From Colwellia sp. C1TZA3 (lineage in GTDB: Bacteria; Pseudomonadota; Gammaproteobacteria; Enterobacterales; Alteromonadaceae): a stretch of 59,086 nucleotides of DNA. The translations under genes and the position numbers were made by a program. This document shows, piece by piece, positions 29,040 to 38,671 of the stretch. The stretch covers positions 1-59,086 of the forward strand of contig NZ_VOLS01000025.1 of assembly GCF_007954265.1 (NCBI RefSeq), given 5' to 3'. Under the pieces are notes generated by a model. That model worked only from the letters and a program-made list of their open reading frames with translations, was not told the DNA's origin and did no database searches. Positions within the stretch are counted from its first letter, which is position 1. Each line of letters starts with the position of its first letter.

Positions 29040-29771
29040 ATGTCAACTTCAACATTATCAGCAAACGGCCTTGCCAAGTCTTATAAAGGTAGAAAAGTTG
29101 TTAAAAACGTCAGTATGCACGTCTCAGCTGGACAAATTGTTGGCTTATTAGGGCCAAATGGCGCAGGTAAAACCACCTCCTTTTATATGATTGTTGGCTT
29201 AGTGAATAACGACAGTGGCTCAATTGTCTTAAATGATGAAGATATCACCTTACTGCCCATGCACGAACGCGCCAGAAAAGGTATCGGTTATTTACCACAA
29301 GAAGCGTCTATTTTTCGCAAGTTGTCTGTTAATGACAACATCATGGCCATTTTACAAACACGTAAATCACTCAGTGACGTTGACCGGCAAGAAAAGCTTG
29401 AACATTTATTAGAAGAGTTCAACATAGGCCATATCAAAGATAACTTAGGCATGAGTTTATCTGGCGGTGAACGCCGACGAGTTGAGATAGCACGGGCATT
29501 AGCCGCAGATCCTAAATTTATCCTATTGGATGAACCCTTTGCCGGTGTTGATCCTATTTCGGTAGGTGATATAAAAAAAATTATCCTACACTTAAAAGAG
29601 CGGGGCATCGGTATTTTGATCACCGACCACAATGTACGAGAAACACTCGATGTTTGTGAGCATGCTTATATCGTTAGTCATGGTGAACTAATCGCCGAAG
29701 GTAATTCAAAGCAAATTCTTGCAAATCAACATGTAAGAGATGTATACCTTGGTGAACAATTCACGCTATAG
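29040..29771 (+). CDS. lptB: LPS export ABC transporter ATPase LptB
   Basis: ATPase of the LptB2FG extractor. Walker A is GPNGAGKTT, the signature LSGGERRR, Walker [14 protein letters not shown], and ITDHNVRET carries the switch His. 243 residues, normal. It begins on the base after the lptA stop. lptF and lptG are not in the window, as usual. Confidence 0.97.
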   Translation: MSTSTLSANGLAKSYKGRKVVKNVSMHVSAGQIVGLLGPNGAGKTTSFYMIVGLVNNDSGSIVLNDEDITLLPMHERARKGIGYLPQEASIFRKLSVNDNIMAILQTRKSLSDVDRQEKLEHLLEEFNIGHIKDNLGMSLSGGERRRVEIARALAADPKFILLDEPFAGVDPISVGDIKKIILHLKERGIGILITDHNVRETLDVCEHAYIVSHGELIAEGNSKQILANQHVRDVYLGEQFTL

Positions 29772-29822
29772 TGCATAACACTTATTGAATTAATGAATTT
29801 GAACAGGGAAAAGAAAACGTAA

Positions 29823-31331
29823 ATGCGTCCTACTCTGCAACTCCGTATCGGACAACAGTTAACGATGACCCCGCAATTGCAGCAGGCGATCAAACTGTTG
29901 CAATTATCAACTTTGGATCTTCAACTAGAAATTCAAGAAGCGCTTGAAAGTAATCCTTTGCTTGAAGTTGACGAAACGCACGATAACAATTCAGAAAGTA
30001 CCCCTGATCATTTAGAAGAAGCTTATTCCGTAGGTGTAGGCGAAAGCTCAAAAATAACGTCCTCCGATGGCAGCGAAGATTCTACGCCCTCGATAGATGA
30101 AATTAGCTCCTCAGAAGGTTTAGCAAAAACTGACATCCCCGAAGAGCTAAACAGCGATAGTACATGGGATGATAATTTTAGTGCCGGTGTTGCTAGTGGT
30201 GGTGTTGGCCATGCATCAGAAGACTACACTTATCAAGGCGAAACAAAAGACTCATTACAAGATCACCTGATTTGGCAGATGGAACTAACACCCTTTAGTG
30301 ACACTGACAGAACCATTGCCATTGCCATTATTGAAGCGATAGATGAAGCTGGGTACTTAACGGTTTCAGCCGAAGAGATATTAGAAAGTGTCGGTATTGA
30401 CGGTGTAGAGCTTGATGAAATTGAAGTGGTGTTAAAGCGTATTAACGTGTTTGATCCCGTTGGTGTTGCCGCCCGTTCAATTCCTGAATGTTTACGTATT
30501 CAGCTCAATCAATTTGCTCAAGATACCCCTTGGTTAGCGGAAAGCAAATTAGCTGTTAGCGAGTATATTGACTTGCTCGGCAATCGCGATTATCGACAAC
30601 TAATGCGTAAATTACGCTTGAAAGAAGAGCAATTACGCGAAGTTATCCGCCTAATACAAAGTTTAGATCCCCGCCCGGGTGATAGTGTTATTAAAAGTGA
30701 AGAGCAATATGTTATCCCAGATGTGTCTGTTGAAAAGAAAAACGGCCGCTGGACGGTAGAACTCAATCCTGACACTGCACCTAAACTATCAGTTAATCAG
30801 CAGTACGCCGCGATGTCTCGGTCAATGAAGTCGTCGACTGACAATCAATTTATTCGCTCTAACTTGCAAGAAGCCAAGTGGTTTATTAAAAGTTTAGAAA
30901 GTCGCAACGATACGCTATTAAAGGTTTCAAATTGCATTGTGCAACGCCAACAAGGCTTTTTTGAACATGGACCTGAATCCATGCGCCCTATGGTGTTGAA
31001 CGATATTGCCGAAGCGGTAGATATGCATGAATCAACCATTTCTCGTGTTACCACACAAAAATATATGCACACGCCTCGAGGAATTTTTGAGCTTAAATAC
31101 TTTTTTTCTAGCCACGTAAGTACCGAAAACGGCGGCGAATGTTCATCAACAGCTATTCGAGAATTAATTAAAAAGCTTGTGGCTGCCGAAGTACCTGCAA
31201 AGCCACTAAGCGACAGTAAAATGGCCGATATTTTAGCAGAACAAGGTATACAAGTGGCAAGGCGTACCATTGCAAAGTATCGAGAATCGCTTGCTATACC
31301 GCCATCAAACCAACGTAAAAGCCTATTGTAG
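29823..31331 (+). CDS. rpoN: RNA polymerase sigma-54 factor
   Basis: Sigma factor for -24/-12 promoters that needs AAA+ activators. Region I is Gln-rich (residues 1-50: [21 protein letters not shown]), region II is acidic (about 50-125), and region III ends with the HTH and the RpoN box [10 protein letters not shown] near residue 482. 502 residues. It lies 51 bases after lptB, the conserved order, and is followed by hpf and the nitrogen PTS. Confidence 0.97.
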   Translation: MRPTLQLRIGQQLTMTPQLQQAIKLLQLSTLDLQLEIQEALESNPLLEVDETHDNNSESTPDHLEEAYSVGVGESSKITSSDGSEDSTPSIDEISSSEGLAKTDIPEELNSDSTWDDNFSAGVASGGVGHASEDYTYQGETKDSLQDHLIWQMELTPFSDTDRTIAIAIIEAIDEAGYLTVSAEEILESVGIDGVELDEIEVVLKRINVFDPVGVAARSIPECLRIQLNQFAQDTPWLAESKLAVSEYIDLLGNRDYRQLMRKLRLKEEQLREVIRLIQSLDPRPGDSVIKSEEQYVIPDVSVEKKNGRWTVELNPDTAPKLSVNQQYAAMSRSMKSSTDNQFIRSNLQEAKWFIKSLESRNDTLLKVSNCIVQRQQGFFEHGPESMRPMVLNDIAEAVDMHESTISRVTTQKYMHTPRGIFELKYFFSSHVSTENGGECSSTAIRELIKKLVAAEVPAKPLSDSKMADILAEQGIQVARRTIAKYRESLAIPPSNQRKSLL

Positions 31332-31367
31332 GCAGTTTTATTTAGCCAATAAAGAGGATTGAAATCT

Positions 31368-31655
31368 ATGCAAATTAATCTTACTGGACACCATGTCGAT
31401 GTTACCGATTCATTACGTGATTATGTCAATGGCAAGTTTGAAAAACTAGAGCGTCATTTTGATCATATCAATAATGTCCATGTCGTATTAACCGTAGAAA
31501 AACAGAATCAGATTGCCGAATCAACAGTGCACCTAAGTGGCACAGAAGTTCATGCTAAGGCACAACATAGCGACATGTATGCATCGATTGATGCATTAAT
31601 TGATAAGCTAGATCGCCAAATCTTGAAATATAAAGGCAAAATCAACAAACATTAG
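31368..31655 (+). CDS. hpf: Ribosome hibernation-promoting factor, short form
   Basis: Binds the 30S decoding centre and promotes 100S dimers in stationary phase. The start at 31368 (MQINLTGHHVDVTDSL) has AGAGGA about 9 bases upstream; a TTG three codons earlier (31359) is less likely. 95 residues, the short HPF type, with FDHINNVHVVLTVEK and DMYASIDALIDKLDRQI. Standard position after rpoN. Confidence 0.95.
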   Translation: MQINLTGHHVDVTDSLRDYVNGKFEKLERHFDHINNVHVVLTVEKQNQIAESTVHLSGTEVHAKAQHSDMYASIDALIDKLDRQILKYKGKINKH

Positions 31656-31684
31656 CGCCATATCGCTATAGGTCTTAGAAGTTT

Positions 31685-32143
31685 ATGAAGTTGCAAGACA
31701 TCTTAACCCTGGACTGCACTATATGTGCAGCACCAGGTGCCAGTAAAAAACGTATATTAGAATATTTAAGTCGCTTGGCTGCCGATAAACTCGACAGCCA
31801 TGATACTTTTCAGCTCCTAGAAAGCTTAGTTAAGCGCGAGAGAATGGGCTCAACAGGTATAGGTAATGGTATTGCCATACCTCATGGCCGTCTCAACAAT
31901 GCGACACCGACGAAACCTATTGCCGTGGTTATTACCACAGAACAGGCGATTAATTTTGACGCTATTGATCATCGTCCCGTCGATATTTTCATTGCCTTAT
32001 TTGTTCCTGAAGAACAATGTCAGAGCCACTTGAGTACGCTGCAAAGTATCGCAAAAATCTTTCGTGAAAAACAATTTTGCAAGCAAGTGCGTAAATGCAA
32101 AAGCAATCAAGAACTGTTTCAGTTAATCCAACAAGCGAGTTAA
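31685..32143 (+). CDS. ptsN: Nitrogen PTS EIIA component
   Basis: EIIA-Ntr regulator, phosphorylated by NPr (PtsO), which links nitrogen and carbon status to potassium transport and other targets. The active-site histidine is in GIAIPHGRL (about residue 68). 152 residues. It sits between hpf and rapZ in the rpoN cluster. Confidence 0.95.
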   Translation: MKLQDILTLDCTICAAPGASKKRILEYLSRLAADKLDSHDTFQLLESLVKRERMGSTGIGNGIAIPHGRLNNATPTKPIAVVITTEQAINFDAIDHRPVDIFIALFVPEEQCQSHLSTLQSIAKIFREKQFCKQVRKCKSNQELFQLIQQAS

Positions 32144-32149
32144 ACACGG

Positions 32150-33004
32150 ATGAAATTAATTATTGTAAGTGGCCGTTCAGGATCAGGAAAAAGTGTGGTA
32201 CTGCGTGTACTAGAGGATTTAGGTTATTATTGTGTCGATAATATCCCCGTTAACTTGTTACCCGCCCTTACCCATACGGTTATTAATGATTATGAAAATG
32301 TTGCGGTAAGTCTCGATGTTCGTAACCTGCCAGCCGATCCTAACGACGTACCCGAAATTATTGAATACCTGCCCAATGCAGTAGAATTAAGCATACTCTA
32401 TTTAGATGCTGATGATAGTGACCTTATTCGCCGGTTCAGTGAAACTCGACGCTTACATCCGTTGATCAAGCAAAATATTGCCCTAGATCAAGCCATTGCC
32501 TTGGAGAAAAAGTTACTTGAGCCCATCGCTACCCGAGCAGACTTATACATCAATACCAGTCAACTAACGCCACACCAACTAGCTGATTTAGTCAGAGAAC
32601 GAATTCTTGGTAAAACCTCTGGCTCGATGGTGGTTGTATTTGAATCTTTTGGCTTTAAACATGGTGTGCCACAAGATGCTGATTATGTTTTTGATGCGCG
32701 CTTTTTACCTAACCCGTTTTGGGATAAAGAACTAAAAGGCTACACAGGTTTAGACAAACCAGTACAAGACTTTCTTGCTAGTCAGCCGATTGTAACTAAA
32801 TTTGTTTGGCAAATTAACAGTTTTATGATGACCTGGTTACCCCATTTGGAACGTAATAATCGCAGTTATATCACTATTGCCATTGGTTGCACGGGTGGTA
32901 AGCATCGTTCAGTTTATATTGCTGAATTATTAGCAAATAATATGCGTAAAGAACGTAAAGACGTGCAATCTCGTCACCGTGACTTAACCGTTAATAGTAC
33001 GTAA
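32150..33004 (+). CDS. rapZ: RNase adapter protein RapZ
   Basis: In enterobacteria RapZ binds the GlmZ sRNA and guides RNase E to it, controlling glmS and aminosugar synthesis. Walker A is GRSGSGKS (7-14). The C-terminal domain has the conserved GCTGGKHRSVY. 284 residues. It starts 6 bases after ptsN. No glmY or glmZ RNA is present in this window, so whether the sRNA circuit exists here is unknown. Confidence 0.95.
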   Translation: MKLIIVSGRSGSGKSVVLRVLEDLGYYCVDNIPVNLLPALTHTVINDYENVAVSLDVRNLPADPNDVPEIIEYLPNAVELSILYLDADDSDLIRRFSETRRLHPLIKQNIALDQAIALEKKLLEPIATRADLYINTSQLTPHQLADLVRERILGKTSGSMVVVFESFGFKHGVPQDADYVFDARFLPNPFWDKELKGYTGLDKPVQDFLASQPIVTKFVWQINSFMMTWLPHLERNNRSYITIAIGCTGGKHRSVYIAELLANNMRKERKDVQSRHRDLTVNST

Positions 33005-33009
33005 AAGCG

Positions 33010-33288
33010 ATGAGCATACAGGCAACCCGTAACGTACTTATCATCAATAAACTTGGGCTACATGCCCGAGCGGCTTCAAAGCTGGCCCAATTAAGCCAAA
33101 AATTTAGCGCTAAAGTCATTATTGAATTAGACGAAAATCGCGCAGATGCCAATAGTATTATGGGACTAATGCTGTTGGCCGGCGCCCAAGGTAAAACCGT
33201 CAAGGTTATTGCCTCTGGCCAAGATGCTGAACAAGCCCTAGCAGAAATTTGCCAACTCTTTAGTAACAAGTTTAATGAAGCCGAATAG
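33010..33288 (+). CDS. ptsO: Nitrogen PTS phosphocarrier NPr
   Basis: HPr-like carrier that takes phosphate from EI-Ntr (PtsP) and passes it to EIIA-Ntr. The active-site His is in GLHARAASKL (about residue 18). 92 residues. Last gene of the rpoN cluster, 5 bases after rapZ. Confidence 0.95.
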   Translation: MSIQATRNVLIINKLGLHARAASKLAQLSQKFSAKVIIELDENRADANSIMGLMLLAGAQGKTVKVIASGQDAEQALAEICQLFSNKFNEAE

Positions 33289-33802
33289 TAACTAAAAAAT
33301 TTATCTTCGTTTAGCCCGCGCTTAAGTCAATAAAAAAGCTGCTAAAACTGCTAAATTACGGTAAACTCTACGCGGATAATTATTAACGCACAATAGCCAT
33401 TAAAATAATGTATTAGCCAACTTAGCGCTACATTAAAGCCTTTAGCACAAGCGAAATAACTCAAGCATAACCGTTTTCAACTTTGTCTCCTGAGTCGCAC
33501 TACCGTCCAAATCTATTGGTTCTTATGTTTATTTATTTATTTGCTATAACATAACCTTAATAGTTATCTCTCATAATAGGATCTGTTGAACTTTCTGGGT
33601 TAACATTAAGGCCATTTACAGTGGCTTTAATTAAAGTCAAAAGTAAGGCTAGTTTACAATGGCTATGGCGTGCTCACACGTCGATATAGCTAGCGACACT
33701 ATATGTGTTTGCTAAGCTTACAGACTAAACAAACTGCGCTAATAAGTTCAATAATCCCTGATATTTTTCAGTTTTCGTTTTGCAACGGCAAAAGGTGAAT
33801 AT
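33289..33802. other. Intergenic region between ptsO and mgtE
   Basis: 514 bases without a gene. It contains AT-rich stretches and several short inverted repeats, but no strong terminator after ptsO. I looked for the M-box (ykoK-type magnesium riboswitch) conserved words before mgtE and did not find them. The leader before mgtE could be regulatory but nothing definite can be named. Confidence 0.4.
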
Positions 33803-35161
33803 ATGCCGGAAGTTTCTGAACAAGAATACAGTCATCAGCGCCTTCAGCAGGTTAATGATGCCCTCGATAGTGGTATGTTCGTTCATGTCCGCAAACTATT
33901 GCAAGACATGCCCGCTTACGATCTCGCTTTATTATTAGAGTCATCCCCAACCAAAAGCCGTGTTGCACTTTGGCAACTTATCGATGCCGATCATCACGGA
34001 GATGTGCTTGAAGAGTTAAACGAAGAAGTTCGAAAAGGCATTCTGAAAAACATTCATCCAGAGAAGCTAGCTGCTGTTGCAGAAGGTATGGATGTTGATG
34101 ATTTGGCAGAAGTTTTCAGAACACTACCTGATACAGTTTATCAGGAAGTGCTGAATGCCATGGACTGGCAAGATCGCAGTCGTGTTGAAGCCGCGCTTTC
34201 ATTCGAGGAAGACACCGCCGGCGGTATCATGAATACCGATACCATCTCTATTCGTCCTGATGTCACCGTGGATGTGGTTTTACGTTACTTACGCCTACGG
34301 GGTGAATTGCCTGAAGCAACCGATTCTTTTTATGTGGTCGACAGAGCCGATCATTTCCTTGGTTCAGTTTCTTTGTCTGCCATTGTTACTGCCAAGGCAG
34401 AAACAATTATTTCGGACCTAATCCACAAAGATATTCAAGCCATTACCGCCGATATGAATGAAAAAGATGTCGCGCAGCTATTTGAGCGCTACGATTGGTT
34501 TTCTGCCCCCGTTGTCGATCACGAAAAGCGACTATTGGGTCGTATTACCATCGATGATGTTATTGATATTATTCGTGAGGAAGCCGAGCATTCCATGATG
34601 AGTATGGCCGGTTTAGATGATGAGGCTGATACCTTCGCTCCGGTCTTAAAAAGTACTCAACGCCGTTCTATCTGGTTAGGCGTAAACTTAATCACCGCAC
34701 TGATGGCTGTTGCGGTATCGAGTATGTTTGAAGGCATTTTAAATCAACTGGCTATTTTAGCGGTGTTAAACTCTCTGGTGCCTAGCATGGGCGGCGTAGC
34801 AGGTAACCAAACCTTAACCTTAGTTATTCGTGCGATGGCCTTAGGCCATGTTGGTGAAAGTAACTCGCGAATTTTACTCTATAAAGAATTGGCTATTGGT
34901 TTTTTTAATGGTCTAATTTGGGCGGTATTAATTGCTTCGGTCGTTGCGATTTGGCAGCAAAACTTAATGCTGGGTGCCATCATTGCCTTTGCCATGTTAA
35001 TGAATATGACAGCAGCTGGCATTGCCGGTGTTACCGTGCCCCTAATGTTGAAAAAAATGAATATAGACCCAGCATTAGCTGGCAGTGTTATCTTAACAAC
35101 CGTTACTGATGTCGTTGGTATATTTGCGTTTTTAGGCACAGCAACCTTAATGTTGGGGTAA
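33803..35161 (+). CDS. mgtE: Magnesium transporter MgtE
   Basis: Mg2+-gated Mg2+ channel of the inner membrane. The N-terminal superhelical domain (about 10-135), a pair of CBS domains (about 140-265) with EEDTAGGIMNTD and LGRITIDDVIDII, and five C-terminal membrane helices (from about 287) with the pore-type PSMGGVAGNQTLTLVIRA. 452 residues, full length. Shewanella and Colwellia relatives carry mgtE at the same position, between ptsO and pmbA. Confidence 0.95.
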   Translation: MPEVSEQEYSHQRLQQVNDALDSGMFVHVRKLLQDMPAYDLALLLESSPTKSRVALWQLIDADHHGDVLEELNEEVRKGILKNIHPEKLAAVAEGMDVDDLAEVFRTLPDTVYQEVLNAMDWQDRSRVEAALSFEEDTAGGIMNTDTISIRPDVTVDVVLRYLRLRGELPEATDSFYVVDRADHFLGSVSLSAIVTAKAETIISDLIHKDIQAITADMNEKDVAQLFERYDWFSAPVVDHEKRLLGRITIDDVIDIIREEAEHSMMSMAGLDDEADTFAPVLKSTQRRSIWLGVNLITALMAVAVSSMFEGILNQLAILAVLNSLVPSMGGVAGNQTLTLVIRAMALGHVGESNSRILLYKELAIGFFNGLIWAVLIASVVAIWQQNLMLGAIIAFAMLMNMTAAGIAGVTVPLMLKKMNIDPALAGSVILTTVTDVVGIFAFLGTATLMLG

Positions 35162-35188
35162 AAATATGGTTATAGGATCTGGTTATAA

Positions 35189-35404
35189 GTTTTGAGCTGT
35201 CAGCTATCAGTCAAAATAAGTCAACACACCGCGGTTAGTGGCACCTTGTTGGCTTTTAACTGATAGCTTTGAACCGATAGCTTTAAATTGACAGCTTCAA
35301 GTTTTGGGCTGTCAGCTATCAGTCAAAATAAGTCAACACACCGCGGTTAATTGCGCCTTGTTGGCTTTGAACTGATAGCTTTAAACTGACAGCTTCAAAC
35401 TTTA
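35189..35404. repeat. 112-bp tandem direct repeat with internal inverted repeats
   Basis: Two copies (from 35189 and 35301, period 112) of a unit starting GTTTTG(A/G)GCTGTCAGC and including GTCAACACACCGCGGTTA. Within each unit GCTGTCAGCTATCAGT faces ACTGATAGCT...TGACAGCTT, so each can form a hairpin. It fills the space between the convergent mgtE and pmbA and may act as a bidirectional terminator. Confidence 0.85.
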
Positions 35405-35408
35405 ACGT

Positions 35409-36764
35409 CTAGCTGCCCGCTACTTGCATCTGGTTAACAATGATAGAGCCGGTGCGAATACTGCCTCGCATATCGGTATCGTTACCAATGGCGACAATAC
35501 CGGCAAACATATCCTGTAATTTTCCCGCAATGGTAATTTCATCAACGGGATAAGCTATTTCACCGTTTTCAACCCAAAAGCCCGCTGCACCACGCGAATA
35601 GTCACCGGTCACTACATTAACGCCTTGTCCCATTAGCTCGGTTACTAACAAACCGGTACCTAAGGTTTTTAACATCGCATCAAAATCGCCCCCTTGGCCT
35701 GCGTCTTTCATGCCGAGTTGCCAATTGTGAATACCACCGGCATGACCAGTTGTTTTCAGCCCCAACTTACGCGCTGAATAGCTAGTTAATAGGTAAGTGG
35801 CTAAACTGCCATCGGTAATAATTTCACGATCTACTGTGGCGACACCTTCGGCATCAAAAGCACTACTTGCTAAGGCTTTTTTCAAATGAGGACGTTCACT
35901 AATACTTAAAAATTCAGGAAAAACTTGTTGGCCAATCGCGTCCATTAAAAAAGAAGATTGTCGATACAAATTACCGCCACTAATCGCAGCAATAAAATGG
36001 CCAAATAGACTATTCGCCACATCAGCACGAAACATCACCGGCACTTTAGTGGTCGGTAACTTACGCGCACCTAAGCGTGATAATGTTTCTTTAGCCGCTT
36101 GTTGCCCTACCGTAGCGGCACTTTGCATAGCATCAAATTCACGACTCACGGTATAAGCATAATCGCGCTGCATGTCATCACCTTCTTTGGCGATCATCAC
36201 ACAACTTAAATTATGGCGAGTACTTGGGTAGCCCACTAGTTGACCCTGACTGTTGCCGTAAACTTTAAAACCTTCAAAGCTCTCTAATGTTGCACCATCT
36301 GAATTAGTAATGCGTTTATCGTAGCCAAGCGCGGTGTCTTCACAGGCTTTCGCTAAACTAATCGCTTGCTCTGTAGTTAACGCTTTAGGGTGATATAAAT
36401 CTAAATCTTCAGGCGTCATCGCCAATAAATCTTTATCGGCCATACCTGAGCATTCATCAACTGAGGTATATTTAGCAATATTTACCGCAGCTTCTATTGC
36501 TTGTTTTAAAGCTTTTTCAGATAAATCAGCCGTAGAGGCACTGCCTTTACGACCGTCTTTGTAAACAGTAATGCCAAGTCCACCATCGCTGGTAAATTCA
36601 ACGTTTTCAACCTCGCCTAAACGGGTACTCACGCTAAGACCTTGTTGACGACTCATCGCAACTTCAGCACCATCGGCTCCGAGTGATTTAGCCATTGTCA
36701 TGGCGTCATTAACACGTTTTTTCACATGTTCTATTTGCATTTGAATATTATCTGAATCGCTCAT
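35409..36764 (-). CDS. pmbA: Metalloprotease PmbA (TldE)
   Basis: TldE half of the TldD/TldE peptidase that processes some ribosomally made peptides in E. coli; tldD lies elsewhere. The family patterns AMSRQQGLSVSTRLGEVENVEF and GDYSRGAAGFWVENGEI are seen. TldE itself lacks the zinc HExxxH motif, as here. The start at 36764 (MSDSDNIQMQI) gives 451 residues; the frame opens six codons further at a GTG. It is divergent from darP, as in E. coli, where yjgA and pmbA neighbour one another. Confidence 0.94.
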   Translation of the reverse strand: MSDSDNIQMQIEHVKKRVNDAMTMAKSLGADGAEVAMSRQQGLSVSTRLGEVENVEFTSDGGLGITVYKDGRKGSASTADLSEKALKQAIEAAVNIAKYTSVDECSGMADKDLLAMTPEDLDLYHPKALTTEQAISLAKACEDTALGYDKRITNSDGATLESFEGFKVYGNSQGQLVGYPSTRHNLSCVMIAKEGDDMQRDYAYTVSREFDAMQSAATVGQQAAKETLSRLGARKLPTTKVPVMFRADVANSLFGHFIAAISGGNLYRQSSFLMDAIGQQVFPEFLSISERPHLKKALASSAFDAEGVATVDREIITDGSLATYLLTSYSARKLGLKTTGHAGGIHNWQLGMKDAGQGGDFDAMLKTLGTGLLVTELMGQGVNVVTGDYSRGAAGFWVENGEIAYPVDEITIAGKLQDMFAGIVAIGNDTDMRGSIRTGSIIVNQMQVAGS

Positions 36765-36869
36765 AGGTAAATTATTTCTCACATTTTATCGATACATGCA
36801 ACAGGAATGTTTTTGCTGATACTGCTTTGTTGTATACTGTAGGTAATTATCATTTTAGTGCTTAACATT

Positions 36870-37388
36870 ATGCCCCACTCTGCCAACGATATCGATGAAT
36901 TAGAAGAAGAATTACTGAGTAAATCAGAAATAAAACGAGAAATGCATCGACTGCAAGACTTTGGACTTATCATAATCAAAATGTCCAAGCATCAACGCAG
37001 TAAGTTGCCGCTGACTGATGAACTGAAAGCCGCTATGCTGCTGGCAGATAAAATCACCAATAAGCATGAGGCCTTACGTCGCCATGTCCGTCATGTTGCG
37101 AAAATACTCTCTGAAATGGATCTTGAACCGATTAAACACGCTATGGATGTTATGGCCAATAAACATCAACAAGAGTCGGTCAAGTTTGAAAAGCTTGAAA
37201 AAATGCGTGATGACCTTATCACCGAAAGTAATGACACCATTGAAGCCTTGTTAGCCGAATGCGAAAGCATGGAAAGACAAAAGCTTAGACAATTAGTGCG
37301 TCAGGCAAAAAAAGAGCACGGTACTGAAAAAGTTGGCAAACATTACCGTGATCTGTTTGCTTACCTAAAAGAGCATGTGGTTTTTTAG
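36870..37388 (+). CDS. darP: Dual-action ribosomal maturation protein DarP (YjgA)
   Basis: Assists assembly of the 50S subunit and helix formation in 23S rRNA in E. coli. An acidic N-terminus (DIDELEEELLSKSEIKREM) precedes two helical bundle repeats, each containing the HR.R..HV-type and N-K-H-Q-Q patterns. The ATG at 36870 is used; a GTG four codons upstream (36858) is possible. 172 residues. Confidence 0.92.
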   Translation: MPHSANDIDELEEELLSKSEIKREMHRLQDFGLIIIKMSKHQRSKLPLTDELKAAMLLADKITNKHEALRRHVRHVAKILSEMDLEPIKHAMDVMANKHQQESVKFEKLEKMRDDLITESNDTIEALLAECESMERQKLRQLVRQAKKEHGTEKVGKHYRDLFAYLKEHVVF

Positions 37389-37430
37389 ATACTGAGGGTG
37401 TTAAAAAATGACACCTCTGATCACGCTATA

Positions 37431-37466
37431 AAAATGCCTTGATTTAATGCTAAATCAAGGCATTTT
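37431..37466. terminator. Bidirectional terminator between darP and the 37484 gene
   Basis: AAAATGCCTTGATTTA, short loop, TAAATCAAGGCATTTTTT: a 16-bp perfect stem. A second weaker hairpin (GAGGGTGT..ACACCTC, 37394-37420) precedes it. Confidence 0.92.
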
Positions 37467-37483
37467 TTCGTTATAACTCGTAC

Positions 37484-38632
37484 TTATAAAATACTAAACT
37501 TACTAAATACTTTATAAAGTTCAGTACCTTGATTGACACTCGCCGAAGCAAAATGCAGAATGGGTATTACACTGTGATCTAAGCTTATATAGTGTAATGG
37601 ATCACCGTCACCATAATTATCCATACGTAAAATACGCGCTAACGGCGCTCCTGCTGCTAAGGGCTGACCAAATTCTGCCAAGTAGTCCACCATGCCACCC
37701 ATGGGAGAATATAGCGCCTTGTAATCTGCTAACATGCAGCTATAACGGGTCATGGTTTTCGGTTGGTAATCTTGGCTATTGATCACCCCTTGATACTGCA
37801 GGTAGCTTAAAATACCTAAGGCGTCTGCACGGGCAACCTCTAAATCAATCTGCTCTTGCGAGCCCAGCTCAACGGTAAAACTTTCTTTAATAACAGCATC
37901 TGGGCCTTGATTATCCTCGGTTTTAGTAATCAAAAAGTCACGACCAAGTACAGCAAATGCTAGTTGTAACTGCCACCAAGGACAAAAGGTGGCTTCATCT
38001 AATGCACCATCAAAGTCATTAGGGATCAATATAGTATGTGGAATATCAAAGTACTTTGCACTGGCTATAGCATATTCAGGACAATATAAGTGCTTACTAG
38101 AAATAGGTCCGGTGTGCAGATCTAACACAATATCAGCTTGATGTGCTAAACGCTGTAGTTGAAAGGCAATACGTTGCCCTGTGGTCAGACCATAAATATT
38201 ATGATTTAATTTTTCGGTTATTTGCTGCAACATTAAGGCTTTAAACGCCTGTTCGATTTCAACGTTAGTATCGGTTAAATGTGCTTGTGCAAAAGGCGCA
38301 ATAATATCAGCATCGAAGTGAAACATCCGGTTCCAATTAATGCCAGTAATAGGATCAAATCGCCCTAAGGTATATTCGCCATTTTTGTGATTACAAGCGA
38401 CAGGGTTAGCATAAGGTACGAGGGTAATGCTGCCATTTAATTCAAGGGTTTTTAATTGCTCTAACAGCTGAAAAATAACCGCATTACCTTGCACTTCTGC
38501 GCCATGCATATTGGCCTGTAGGTAAACATCAGGTCCCTGCTGTTTACCCTTAAGACGATAAACCGGCACAGTAAGCGCAGCACCACTGGCCATTTCCCCT
38601 ACATGCATCACTTCTTTACTGATTAAATTCAT
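37484..38632 (-). CDS. M14-type amidohydrolase of the succinylglutamate desuccinylase/aspartoacylase family
   Basis: Zinc-dependent deacylase-like protein of 382 residues. The zinc ligands are visible as NMHGAE (H and E of HxxE) and LDLHTG (second His); FTVELGS supplies the candidate catalytic Glu. Last gene of the riboswitch-controlled operon, 39 bases after the decarboxylase. In the succinylase lysine route DapE removes the succinyl group; this unrelated family could do the equivalent N-deacylation on the pathway intermediate. That is inference from context. Alternatives are an N-acyl amino-acid hydrolase for another product. Confidence 0.75.
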   Translation of the reverse strand: MNLISKEVMHVGEMASGAALTVPVYRLKGKQQGPDVYLQANMHGAEVQGNAVIFQLLEQLKTLELNGSITLVPYANPVACNHKNGEYTLGRFDPITGINWNRMFHFDADIIAPFAQAHLTDTNVEIEQAFKALMLQQITEKLNHNIYGLTTGQRIAFQLQRLAHQADIVLDLHTGPISSKHLYCPEYAIASAKYFDIPHTILIPNDFDGALDEATFCPWWQLQLAFAVLGRDFLITKTEDNQGPDAVIKESFTVELGSQEQIDLEVARADALGILSYLQYQGVINSQDYQPKTMTRYSCMLADYKALYSPMGGMVDYLAEFGQPLAAGAPLARILRMDNYGDGDPLHYISLDHSVIPILHFASASVNQGTELYKVFSKFSIL

Positions 38633-38671
38633 AAATAATCTCTTACCAATCGAACGACTTTATTGACTAAG

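Noticed and set aside
33540-33802. Possible magnesium riboswitch before mgtE
   Set aside because: The conserved M-box words were not found and no clear terminator or sequestering structure was seen.
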